64,000 bases of DNA, taken from the NCBI GenBank assembly GCA_003194525.1, contig NBIV01000336.1, forward strand, positions 1 to 64,000. Direction: 5' to 3'. Both the position numbers and the translations under genes were made by a program. Every line of letters begins with the position of its first letter. Positions within the stretch are counted from its first letter, which is position 1. This document shows positions 22,958 to 31,633 of the stretch, piece after piece. A model generated the notes under the pieces. The model was given only the letters and a program-made list of their open reading frames with translations. It searched no databases and was not told where the DNA came from. The DNA is from Gracilariopsis chorda (Eukaryota > Rhodophyta > Florideophyceae > Gracilariales > Gracilariaceae).

Positions 22958-23265
22958 GTCATAGTCAAAACGACTAGGCCACATGTCCGGTGTGAACTGA
23001 TGATAGTCGCAGCTGGTACACGTATATCAACCACCACAGTGCTCCTCACCCGCGGTAGTGCTCCTGGAATACGAGGGTGGAGTGTGAAGAATGGTGGGAA
23101 TGGTAAGCATCGTGTGCAAGTGCAGTGGCAGCTGGACTGGAGGGAATCGAACCCTGTACCCCAGGAATAACTGGGCCCATAACCTGTCATAGTCAAAACG
23201 ACTAGGCCACATGTCCGGTTTGAACTGATGATAGTCACTGCTGGTACACGTATATCAACCACCAC
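22958..23265 (-). mobile_element. tRNA-derived SINE-like insertion in gag of element A
   Basis: The insert holds, on the minus strand, TGGCCTAGTCGT (A-box-like, 23198-23209) and GGTTCGATTCC (perfect B box, 23143-23153), with start points about 56 nt apart. That suggests origin from a tRNA with a long variable arm. An 80-bp unit covering the 5' part (22958-23037 and 23186-23265) is present twice in the same orientation with few differences, so the element is partly duplicated. It separates two glutamine-rich pieces of gag. I found no clear target duplication. Confidence 0.6.
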
Positions 23266-23388
23266 ATGTAGTACAGTCAGCTGCTGCTGAAGCTGTGAAA
23301 CATCAGCTGGTTCCACATTTTGTTCGATGTTCGCAACTCTACGATTGCGCGTAATTGAGCCAATGTTTTTGAGAAACGGTTTTGGAAT

Positions 23389-23403
23389 CGTTAGATGCTA
23401 CCA
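23389..23403 (-). promoter_or_regulatory. Element A primer-binding site
   Basis: Two bases inside the 5' LTR the minus strand reads TGGTAGCATCTAACG, which starts with TGG as expected for pairing with a tRNA 3'-CCA end. The tRNA is not identified. Confidence 0.55.
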
Positions 23404-23405
23404 AA

Positions 23406-23565
23406 TGTAAGAGAGGAGAGAGGATAGCAATTGAAGTTCCCGTTTACACACTGCAACGATGAAGTTTAATTCTTCAGTCGTTTTCTATGAGACTCTTGCC
23501 TTTTATAGGCATGTCTCTGATTGTTCAAATGTTTGAAGCACATTCAAATATATGAATTTAAACAA
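23406..23565 (-). repeat. Element A 5' LTR, first part (split by P2)
   Basis: Begins TGTAAGAGAGG, aligns with 18315-18474 and stops where P2 begins; the missing 55 bp are at 54054-54108. It ends in the P2 target duplication ACAA (23562-23565), originally ATAA. Confidence 0.88.
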
Positions 23566-23925
23566 CCCCGTTTCCATGGGGCGATGAAATTTCATCACCC
23601 CAATTTGATGTGATATTTGGGTGATACGGTCACAAGTCATCCTTCTAGGGTGAGTGAGTCTCACCGCACGGTGAGGCTCATCCAGAATTGGGGTGACGTC
23701 ACACTAACCATCACCTGCCACGAGCTGGAACTCACTGCGTGGGACCGCATCGCCACTAGTTAAAGAGACCTGTCAATTATCTCCGCTCTCAATGACGAGA
23801 TGTCCTCTTCCTTCAAAGACAACCTGCGAACAACCCCTGCCAACTATTGATACCTACACTCCCCCCACAGGCGATGAAGTTCGCCATGTTGGTCTCCTAT
23901 TGTATCCTAAACCAACTAAATTGAA

Positions 23926-24450
23926 ATGATTTCTTCGCCTACATTAGGCAGATCCGAAGCACCAACTATCGACTTAGTTGACAACCATGAGCAACCAATA
24001 CCTTCGAATGCACCAAACAACTTGGCACTGCAAATGGACTCTAATTGCAACGCCATAAACGCAAACGCTGGATCTAAAGCCAATATTAACAATCTGCAGG
24101 AGGTGATACCATTTTGGACGTTTGCTTCAGATGGTGAGCCCAACGATACCCTCTACATTTTTCATGACATAGAAGACAGCAGTACTGGCACCAATTGCAC
24201 AAAGCGTACTTCAACAAACATAGAAAATGAATCGCACATTCCAGAGCAAGAGCTATGTCAACTACTTGTTGAAAACCGTATCAGTAGGGTACCTAGAGGA
24301 ACTCAAATGGGCAGTTCCAACGCAAATGATGCTCGCCAGTGTCGTATAGTGGGTTTTTGTAACAAAGTGGTGCTCAAAATGCCAGTTCGGTGTGCCACGT
24401 GGGTGATTGGACCAGGACAGTATGTCCTAATATTTAACTTCAATTTTTAG
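23926..24450 (+). pseudogene. P2 fusion protein N-terminus
   Basis: An ATG frame of 174 codons, Asn/Ser-rich at first. From about residue 100 it resembles P1 12523-12660: I-P-E-Q-E-L versus I-S-E-Q-E-L, and S-S-N-A-N-D-A-R-Q versus S-P-S-N-G-A-D-A-R-Q. After DARQ the two diverge abruptly (about 24345), probably where another insertion begins. Confidence 0.55.
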
Positions 24451-24463
24451 AAATAGTTCTAAC

Positions 24464-24829
24464 TGTTAACTACAGTGCTGAGGTGCACCACTAGGGTGTA
24501 CCTCATACATGGCACAAGTAGCGTGCCATGCCCACGGGGAGTCGAGCTCGCCCACCCTTAAGGTGAGCGTCAGCGTCCTCCCCCTTCAAGGTAAATGGTA
24601 CGCACCTCTTGGATAATTGTGATACCAACTGGTTTTTACAGTCAACCTTTTTGGTTATCCAAGATCTTATCAGCTATTAATAGTCCGCCAGTCACGATAC
24701 CTAGCGACTACCACGCTGGTACGTAGAACTAGCCGAATATCTTGCACCTCTAGTGGTTGGTGCGGCCACAGACCCTACCGGTAGCCCTCTTTTCTCCTTC
24801 TTGGTCGAGCCCACCCGGGGCTCCCTACA
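24464..24829. other. Unassigned AT/GC-mixed segment between P2 and pogo-like sequence
   Basis: Runs from TGTTAACTAC to CTCCCTACA, with many short direct and inverted GGTGCACC/CACCTC motifs. Read on the minus strand it starts TGTAGGG and ends GTTAACA, like an LTR, but the flanks (CTAAC and GCTGA) do not match. I see no gene. Confidence 0.3.
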
Positions 24830-24859
24830 GCTGAGGTCCACACGAACTACCCATTTGGT

Positions 24860-25354
24860 CATTTACTGTGTTCGGTTATACCACACGACCGGCTTCGTTT
24901 TCGGCACAGCAGTTCGAATGAACTTGTCAATGTGCTTCAAAATAAGACGCATATTTTGACTTTCCACAGAACCATTCTCACTAACCAACAGGCATGTATC
25001 AGATGGGCACCAATCTTCCATTCTCTACCAATGTGAGCTATCGTCTTCCTCAAAAAAGTTCTTCCAGTTAAATGGTTCAAGCCAGTGCTACATTGTACGC
25101 GCACCTGCCGCGATCAGTATAGTGGGTGCGATATGTCCCACAGCTGACACAGTTATTCCTGCAGTTACATGCTTTCCACTTTCTTTCATGGACAGCCTTG
25201 TTCCACCTTTGTGACTGTCAGATGGGCAATAAAACTTTACCCGTCGTCCAAACTAGGGAGTATGCTGGTTTCATAGTAGTTCCAAATACGAGTGGCATCT
25301 GACAAAAGACCCGGGTGTTTTCTGTCAGGTTGCATCAAAAGTTCTTTTAGTGTC
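24860..25354 (-). pseudogene. pogo-like DDE transposase, catalytic part (cut by element C)
   Basis: Minus-strand translation gives R-I-W-N-Y-Y-E-T-S directly downstream of the element C insertion point. Pogo/Tigger transposases have W-N-x-D-E-T-G here, so the first catalytic Asp is Tyr in this copy. Further along, in shifted frames, come G-K-H-V-T-A-G-I-T-V-S-A-V-G and V-S-E-N-G-S-V-E-S-Q-N-M, matching the strands and helix that follow in DDE_1 family proteins. The frame is broken by several indels. The N-terminal half is at 36661-37172, on the other side of element C. Confidence 0.65.
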
Positions 25355-26225
25355 TGTAGTGCAAACTGCGAACGTGGCACAGACACGAGCCGCGTCGCGG
25401 AAGCACCACCAAGGTGTTCAAGCTTGCTCTCAATGAGAGGCGGCACAGCGAGAGAGCCCTCTGATAGGGTCGACACGAGCCGGGTGTAAATCCGGGCGAC
25501 CCCGTACTGGGCGTGCAGTCAGAGGGTAAGAACCGGCCAAGCAAGCCGACTCCGTCGGAGAATCCACGAGAGGTGGTAGCACAGTACCCAGCCCAACGGT
25601 TGTGGGACAAATGATCAACAAACAAGCCGCACTTGCGGAGCGCAGACTCGCGAGAGTGGGAAATCAGATCCCTATACGATGGGGGCCAACCTGTATAACA
25701 GGGCAGAGAAACAGAAGCCGTATGACGGAAGAAACCTATAATAGGCAAAGGAAACAATAAAGAAATAGCCGTAACGACGGTTCAGGACTCCTCAAAGACG
25801 GAGGCAGGTTGCTCAACCCGGTGTTGCGGCGGTATTCCCCGGGAGGGGTTAGTGACCGTGCGCAAGCGGCTAGATGAACAGAGCCCAGTTCCTCCTTGAG
25901 GTTTACTTCTCCGTACAGTGGCGGCAGTGCCGCCACTTATATACGGCACTTCAACATATTAAAATAAATATCTAGAAATATCTAGCCACCCGGCAAGGCC
26001 GGCTACTGTAGTACAGATGTGCAACCGTGGCAGGCTTGCCACGGCGCACCCGTCATCGGGCCAATATCGGCACACGTGGCCACAATTACTACCCTTCCTA
26101 GGGACACCCCCAAATGGGGCTAGTGAAGCTAATACCATTCATAACCACGGTTGTGGCAGCCGGGAGCGGATCAAATCCTTATGAAGACCGATTGCGGCAT
26201 TCCCTCGACGGGCCATTGCACTACA
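25355..26225 (-). repeat. Element C 3' LTR
   Basis: 871 bp. On the minus strand it contains TATATAAG (25936-25943) followed by the palindromic GTGGCGGCAGTGCCGCCAC. Confidence 0.95.
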
Positions 26226-26238
26226 TCTCCCCCTTCTC
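26226..26238 (-). promoter_or_regulatory. Element C polypurine tract
   Basis: Minus strand reads GAGAAGGGGGAGA directly before the 3' LTR, as required for plus-strand priming. Confidence 0.85.
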
Positions 26239-26280
26239 AGGCTGGAACAACCGTGCCAAGCGGTTCGCGACCCGGCCACC

Positions 26281-28065
26281 ATGAGTGGATATAAGCGTAC
26301 CTCCCTCGACGGGTCTGCCGACAACTGCTCGGAACCACGCACACCAACGAACAACTCACCCCCGTCTTCTCTACCAGAGTCACCCGCCATGTCCCGCAAC
26401 TCAAACACCCCTAGCGCACCTCCGTCCTCGACGGCTCGCATGCAAGTCTCCAACCCTCCGTTCCGAACGGCACCTCTTCCGCAATCGGCTCCTTTCCATC
26501 CCGGCTCGGCCGGCCAAGGGACCAGTTCTTCCGGTCGCGCGCCCGCTTGGGATTGGCGTCAAGTCGAGCTGCCCACTCTTGGGGGAAGGCCGACACCCGG
26601 ATCGTTGCACTCAAGGAATCCCCATCGTCACGGGGCGGAGTTTGCTAAGGCACCTTGGTTTGACCCCGAAGCCGTTCGTGATACGGAACTCGTTGATTCT
26701 TTCGCCGTTGACGGTTATCTCCCCGGAGAGCTTCCTGTTGCTGTCACCCATTCGTGGGGTTGGCGTACCCGCATTGCGGTTAGTCCGAGTTGTCTCTTTG
26801 TTCCTCGGAACGAGACTCGGCAGTACGCTCGAAGTGAGCTAGCCCGCATTGGGTACGCACGCCACTTTCGTGCTCCGAATGAACATCCCGTGCCGGTACA
26901 GTACCGGTTTGACGTAGCTTTCTACCGAACCTTCGGCGAAGTGGGGTATGGTGACCGCCTTGCCAACGTATTGGATGAGCTCGACCGCTTCGCGGACGTC
27001 GTACAACCTTATCAGGACCTGATCCTCTGGGCGAGGCCTATACTTCGCGCCGAATTCCGGTACCTTCGCCGTCCATCACGGTCAACCTACCTCGAGGGAC
27101 TCCGCTTCGAGCGGAAATGGCGTTCCCGTTTTGGGATCATGGCCCCCTACCAGTGCTCTGAAGTTGAGAGGCTGGCTGGGCATGCCCGTCGAGGACGGTA
27201 TCTATCAATCCCGGACTTCTGGCCGGCTGTCGAAGTCCCAAGAGGGTGTTACGTGGAGCTTCCCCCCTGCCTCACCTATGTAGGCTCATACTTCATCAAC
27301 AACCCACCTGAAGGTTTATGGAGTCTCCTTGCCACTGAGTGGACTGTCCGCGTCGCGGCTTACCTCCTCATCGAGGCCTATGATGCCTACCGCTTGTGGC
27401 ACATTCCGGAACTCGTCCGGCAGTCTATCCGTCATCTGGACCAATCCGAGGTGCTCGGCTCCGTGCGCAATGCTCGCGCGGCCACACAAATGGTGGATCT
27501 TATTGACCAGATTGACTGGGATCGAGTGCCTGCTAACCAGGTCTCCGACGGAGTTCGTCGTCCGACTGATCGGTCTCCCGGCCGTGACACCAACGCCGGC
27601 GACTTCGTATATTTCGACCCATGGGAATGGGAGGTGATATCAGCCGCTGAAGCGGGCGAAAGGCGTCGAGAAGACCGGTATATCCCGGCTGAGCACCCCC
27701 GAGGGTTCATTTTCATCGATGACGATGGTGAAGATCCTGCTGAGGGCGGTAGTCCCAAGGATGAAGGCAGCCCCGCAGGGGAATCCGAGGAACCCGCTGT
27801 GTCGGGCGGTGGTGAAGCCATAGAGGCCGTTGACCACCCCGCCGAGGCGGCTGCGTCATCTTCCGAGCCCTGGGGGCAGTCGGGTACCGACCAAGCGTCT
27901 CAACCTGTCGAAATGACCCCGCGTGCTGCGGCTCTCCGTGACTTCCTCCGAGGTGTCGGCCTTACTGTACCGGATGCGGTAACCGATGAGTCGGACCTAC
28001 AAGCGTTAGGAGCCCAGTACTATGCTGGCAAGAACACCACCTCGGGCGGCGGGCCTTCGGCGTAG
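26281..28065 (+). CDS. Ambisense ORF of element C, 594 aa, unknown function
   Basis: An intact ATG-to-TAG frame on the strand opposite gag-pol, starting 55 bp inside the 3' LTR. Residues 1-95 are Ser/Pro/Thr-rich and probably disordered. Residues 96 to about 400 look globular: W-D-W-R, a H-S-W-G-W-R-T-R-I strand, several aromatic/Arg-rich helices (including F-R-Y-L-R-R-P-S and W-R-S-R-F-G), and a helical stretch E-W-T-V-R-V-A-A-Y-L-L-I-E-A-Y. About 470-560 is acidic (I-D-D-D-G-E-D) and low-complexity; a short helical tail follows. No retroviral enzyme motif, zinc knuckle, signal peptide or transmembrane segment is visible. The LTR reads towards pol, so this ORF needs its own promoter or antisense LTR activity. 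The frame is uninterrupted although pol carries lesions, which argues for selection until recently. Confidence 0.7.
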   Translation: MSGYKRTSLDGSADNCSEPRTPTNNSPPSSLPESPAMSRNSNTPSAPPSSTARMQVSNPPFRTAPLPQSAPFHPGSAGQGTSSSGRAPAWDWRQVELPTLGGRPTPGSLHSRNPHRHGAEFAKAPWFDPEAVRDTELVDSFAVDGYLPGELPVAVTHSWGWRTRIAVSPSCLFVPRNETRQYARSELARIGYARHFRAPNEHPVPVQYRFDVAFYRTFGEVGYGDRLANVLDELDRFADVVQPYQDLILWARPILRAEFRYLRRPSRSTYLEGLRFERKWRSRFGIMAPYQCSEVERLAGHARRGRYLSIPDFWPAVEVPRGCYVELPPCLTYVGSYFINNPPEGLWSLLATEWTVRVAAYLLIEAYDAYRLWHIPELVRQSIRHLDQSEVLGSVRNARAATQMVDLIDQIDWDRVPANQVSDGVRRPTDRSPGRDTNAGDFVYFDPWEWEVISAAEAGERRREDRYIPAEHPRGFIFIDDDGEDPAEGGSPKDEGSPAGESEEPAVSGGGEAIEAVDHPAEAAASSSEPWGQSGTDQASQPVEMTPRAAALRDFLRGVGLTVPDAVTDESDLQALGAQYYAGKNTTSGGGPSA

Positions 28066-28469
28066 ACAGCCTGTATGGCAGGTCGTTTCGATCCATAGAC
28101 ATTTCCCTATAGGGCCGTGGGGGCTAAGCCCCGTTGAAAAGTAAACATACCGGCGGCTGCCGGTTTGGCTTCTGAGCTTCTTCATTCGTCTTCCTCCCCC
28201 TTCTCAGTGGGCTACACCCTTTGGAGGGTATCCGAAAATTAGCCTAAGGAGGGGAGGGCTTCCGCCTTAGGCGGCTGTAGCGTACTTCGTAGTCTTCATT
28301 CCAGTTTCCTGGCCTCTTCTTCATCTTCCTTCTTCTTCTTTCCACTGTACGTGGCTTCCGTATATACGGCGGGTTCTTCTGCAACATTGTTGCGTCCGCG
28401 TGAGGCGGCATGATTCTTTAAAGCGCAGTGTATTCCGCTTGAAGTGGCCTCGGCCGGTACCATGGATGG
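28066..28469. other. Element C non-coding gap between convergent ORFs
   Basis: About 400 bp between the stop of the plus-strand ORF and the stop of the minus-strand chromodomain frame. It is pyrimidine-rich on the plus strand (repeats of CTTCTTC and TTCCTCCCCCTTCTCAG). CCCCCTTCTCAG also occurs at the polypurine tract, so it may be an internal, central-type copy of that tract. Confidence 0.5.
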
Positions 28470-28783
28470 TCAACCCACTTGGGCTTTGTCCAGCGTAGCC
28501 GGTATCGGTGTCCGTGTAGGACGGTGATACTGGAGAACCTTCGAACGAGGCAAATGCTCAATTGGTTCGTGAGTGTCCTCCGAAGGGGCGTAGCCGTACC
28601 AACGGACTCGATACAACAATTCCCCATCCGGGGCGAAGCCGTGACTAACCAGGCGGTCAATGACATATTCCTCGTCGAGGACACTCCGCTCGGTGTGCGG
28701 CTTGGTGAGTGTGCCCTCTGTGGAGGTGTTGCTGTCGTGGTTCCCGTTCCGGGCAGTGTCATTGCTCACGCGTAGCTTCGGCC
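28470..28783 (-). pseudogene. Element C chromodomain (out of frame with pol)
   Basis: The frame 28820-28470 encodes D-E-E-Y-V-I-D-R-L, L-Y-R-V-R-W-Y-G-Y and D-T-H-E-P, the aromatic/WxGY/ThxEP pattern of a chromodomain. It lies just after the stop of the main pol frame (28784), and the two frames overlap. A one-base shift joins them, so this is either a recent frameshift mutation or a second frameshift signal. Chromodomains of chromoviruses read histone marks and bias integration (family knowledge). Confidence 0.75.
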
Positions 28784-31633
28784 TTAATCCCGGTGATAGG
28801 GCATCCTGTATACCAGGCAACGTCTCATTTGACCATGGTGGTTTCCTCGAGCTGAGGCTTCCGGAGTTCTGGTCTTCATTCCCATGCGACTGGGCTTCAT
28901 CTTGATGTCGGTCTTCTCGGACTGCGAGCTTCCGGATCTCCGGCTGTCCGTCATGTTTCGGCGTACTATCCCGTGTCCCGGGGCCTGTGAGGGCGACTCC
29001 GTCGACGACGGCGAAGGTGGTAGATGTACCGAACTCGTGTTCTCCGCTTGTGCTGCGGCTGGGTTGGGGAGTACCCTACTCCTTTCCGGCGTACCGGTTT
29101 CGTTCCTCCTATTGGGAGTTAGGTTCTGGGATTCCGTCTGTGGCGGCCGTGCGATACTATCCGCGAGCGGGGCGGTTTCTCCAGCATCTTCACTGTAGCG
29201 CTTTTCCGGGTTTCCGGCGTTGTTCTTGTCCGAATTGTCGGTGTCCTTTACAGTTTCCCGTTCGTCGCTCCCGTTCTGCGGGCCTCCTGGCTCTTCCCCA
29301 ATAGGCGTGGTCACCGGCTGTGACGCAGAGACCTCCAAAGGCTTATCCGTCCGCGACGGCGATAGTGGCGATCGAGATTGACCTGTCCCCTCCCCCTCCT
29401 CAGTTGAGACGACGGGGGCGGAGCTCAGGATCCCCGATGGGGCCAGTATCCGCGTATGAACGTGAGCGGCAGCAGTTTTTGACTGTGTAGGTTCCTCAGC
29501 TACCGGCAAATCGGCTAACCCACGGTCCGGGTGCGGCATGACTACTGGTAGTCCACCCGATTCCGTTTCGACGGCAGTAGTATCCGATGCATCCTGGGTT
29601 TCCGAATCCTTCGGCTGCGTTGCCTGCGTAGCAGGTGGTGGTGCGGGCGTCAGGCGATCCAGCGATAAACGCTCATGCGCACCCTTGATATCAAGGACAG
29701 CCGTAGTGTCGGTCACCGCGACTACCCGAAAAGGGCCTTCCGCAACCGGAGAGAGCTTATGACGTCTCTCATTTTCCGGGTTGTAGTATTCCTTCCGAAG
29801 GAAGGCATAGCTCCCTTCCCTGATCTGTGGGGCATTCCGGCGTACGCGAGCATCGAAGTTCCGCTTGTATGCGGCTTGTGCCTTTTCCAGGTTCTGCTGA
29901 GCTTTCGGGATAATCTTCTTCAGCCAGTCCTTCCAGGCGTCCCTGTGTAGACGGGGTGAAGGAAACGTATCCAGCGTAGGCTGCCGTTCGATAGCCACCG
30001 GTGGTGGAACGCGCGACAGCACCAGCTCGAATGGCGAGATCTGTGTAGTGCGATGAACCTGCGTATTGTAGGCATAAGTGACAGCATCGCTGTAGAGATC
30101 CCATTCCGAAGGATGATCGGCAACAAAAGTCCGCAATGCGTTGAGCATTGTGCGGTTAAAGCGCTCCACCTGGCCGTTACTCTGCGGATGATAGGTCGTA
30201 GTGAACCAATTATGAATCCGCAAGATGCGGCAGACATCTTGAAAGAACTTAGCCGCGAACTGCGGTCCATTGTCCGATAGTAGATCAATCGGTGGTCCAT
30301 AAACAAAAACCCAGTGTGTAACGAAAGCTTGGGCGACCGTAGCAGCGGTGATCCTTTTGAGAGGCACTGTCCGTACCAGCTTAGAGAAGCGGTCGGTTAT
30401 AACCAGTAGAAACCGGTTTCCCCTGCGAGTCCGGATGAACTCTCCGAGCAGATCAATTGCCACAAACTCTAGTGGCGCCCTTGCAGGGAATAGTACCAAC
30501 TTCTTGGAGTACTTCCGCAATTTGACGCGGTTCTTCGCACAGTCTGAACATCCACGAACAGTGGCATATGCATCAAAAGCCATTGCTGGCCAGTAGAAGT
30601 CCTTCTTTAAGGTATAGTACAACTTCCTACCACCAGGGTGGGCGGCCAATTTCGCATAGTGCGACAGGGTCAGCACCCGAGATTGGAGTGAGTGCGGAAC
30701 CACAATCTGTGGCCTATCTCCGACGGTTCGGATCAAGAATCCCTGATCGTTCGTGATGAAGGGCAACTCAGCTCCACCGTTCAGACGGCTCCGAATCCCA
30801 GTACAAAATGGGTCAGTATGCTGCTCCCGGATGAGTTCTTCCGGCGTAATTGGTACGAACGAGCCCGGTTCGGGTCGCGTGTCTGACACGGCTGAAACAG
30901 CATCGTAGATGTCCCATCCTTCCGATTCTTCATCGGCATCGCTCTCGCCGTCTTCCAAAAGGAAGCACGGAATCTCCAGGTCATCGACTGGCTCAGCTTC
31001 GGCCGCTGTCTCCAAGCGGGAAAGTGCGTCAGCCTGAGTGTTCAGGAGTCCCTTTTTATACTTCATCTCGAAGTCAAATTCTGCCAAGCGCAGCCTCCAC
31101 CTCATCAGGCGGCCAGATGGCTCCGCTATAGAGAGTAGCCAGCGTAAAGCCGAGTGATCGGTGTAGACTTCGAAATGATTCCCCATCAGGTAGGGGCGCA
31201 GGGTCTGGAGGGCCCAGACCACTGCTAGACATTCTTTCTCTGACACAGAGTAATTCCTCTCGTGGACGTTGAGGCTTCTTGACCAATATCCAATTGGCAA
31301 TCGATCTCCACTCTCTGTGGTTTGGAACAAGGCGCAGCCGACCTGATAGTCGCTCGCATCCGTGTCAACGGCGTATGGCAATCCGGCCCTTGGTAGGGAT
31401 AGCACCGGTGGTGATGTCACTGCCTCAACGAGTGCTGAGAATGCCGTTGACTTCCGGTCATCAAACTCTTCCAGAGTAACTGGCTGGCCTTTTCGAAGGA
31501 GTTCATTCAGTGGTGCTGCAATATCCGCAAAGTTCGGGATGAAGCGGCGATAAACATTACATAGGCCGAGAAATGATCGGAGTTCCGTCTGATTTCGCGG
31601 GTGTTTTGCCTCCTTGAGGGACTTCACTCGTAC
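28784..31633 (-). CDS. pol: Element C pol, RNase H and integrase part
   Basis: Same frame as the RT-coding part upstream, separated by one TAA at 31631-31633. In order: R-S-F-L-G-L-C-N-V-Y-R-R-F (RT thumb), V-D-T-D-A-S-D, S-E-K-E-C-L-A-V and Y-T-D-H-S-A-L (RNase H D-E-D), H-x-x-A-H-P-G with C-S-D-C (HHCC zinc finger), A-I-D-L-L-G, L-S-D-N-G-P-Q-F and Q-V-E-R-F-N-R (integrase D,D,E). A GPY/F-like E-G-P-F-R-V-V follows. The last 300 residues are hydrophilic and Thr/Ser/Glu-rich, leading to the frame-shifted chromodomain at 28470. All catalytic residues are present; only the stop prevents continuous translation. Confidence 0.93.
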   Translation of the reverse strand, partial: VRVKSLKEAKHPRNQTELRSFLGLCNVYRRFIPNFADIAAPLNELLRKGQPVTLEEFDDRKSTAFSALVEAVTSPPVLSLPRAGLPYAVDTDASDYQVGCALFQTTESGDRLPIGYWSRSLNVHERNYSVSEKECLAVVWALQTLRPYLMGNHFEVYTDHSALRWLLSIAEPSGRLMRWRLRLAEFDFEMKYKKGLLNTQADALSRLETAAEAEPVDDLEIPCFLLEDGESDADEESEGWDIYDAVSAVSDTRPEPGSFVPITPEELIREQHTDPFCTGIRSRLNGGAELPFITNDQGFLIRTVGDRPQIVVPHSLQSRVLTLSHYAKLAAHPGGRKLYYTLKKDFYWPAMAFDAYATVRGCSDCAKNRVKLRKYSKKLVLFPARAPLEFVAIDLLGEFIRTRRGNRFLLVITDRFSKLVRTVPLKRITAATVAQAFVTHWVFVYGPPIDLLSDNGPQFAAKFFQDVCRILRIHNWFTTTYHPQSNGQVERFNRTMLNALRTFVADHPSEWDLYSDAVTYAYNTQVHRTTQISPFELVLSRVPPPVAIERQPTLDTFPSPRLHRDAWKDWLKKIIPKAQQNLEKAQAAYKRNFDARVRRNAPQIREGSYAFLRKEYYNPENERRHKLSPVAEGPFRVVAVTDTTAVLDIKGAHERLSLDRLTPAPPPATQATQPKDSETQDASDTTAVETESGGLPVVMPHPDRGLADLPVAEEPTQSKTAAAHVHTRILAPSGILSSAPVVSTEEGEGTGQSRSPLSPSRTDKPLEVSASQPVTTPIGEEPGGPQNGSDERETVKDTDNSDKNNAGNPEKRYSEDAGETAPLADSIARPPQTESQNLTPNRRNETGTPERSRVLPNPAAAQAENTSSVHLPPSPSSTESPSQAPGHGIVRRNMTDSRRSGSSQSEKTDIKMKPSRMGMKTRTPEASARGNHHGQMRRCLVYRMPYHRD

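Noticed and set aside
23125-23218. Possible functional tRNA gene (perfect B box, A-box-like motif)
   Set aside because: Acceptor pairing is poor, the A-B spacing is long without a clear anticodon arm, and the head is duplicated inside a retrotransposon gag; a tRNA-derived SINE fits better.
24464-24829. A second solo LTR (TGTAGGG...GTTAACA on the minus strand)
   Set aside because: Flanks do not form a target duplication, and no partner or reading-frame repair supports the ends.
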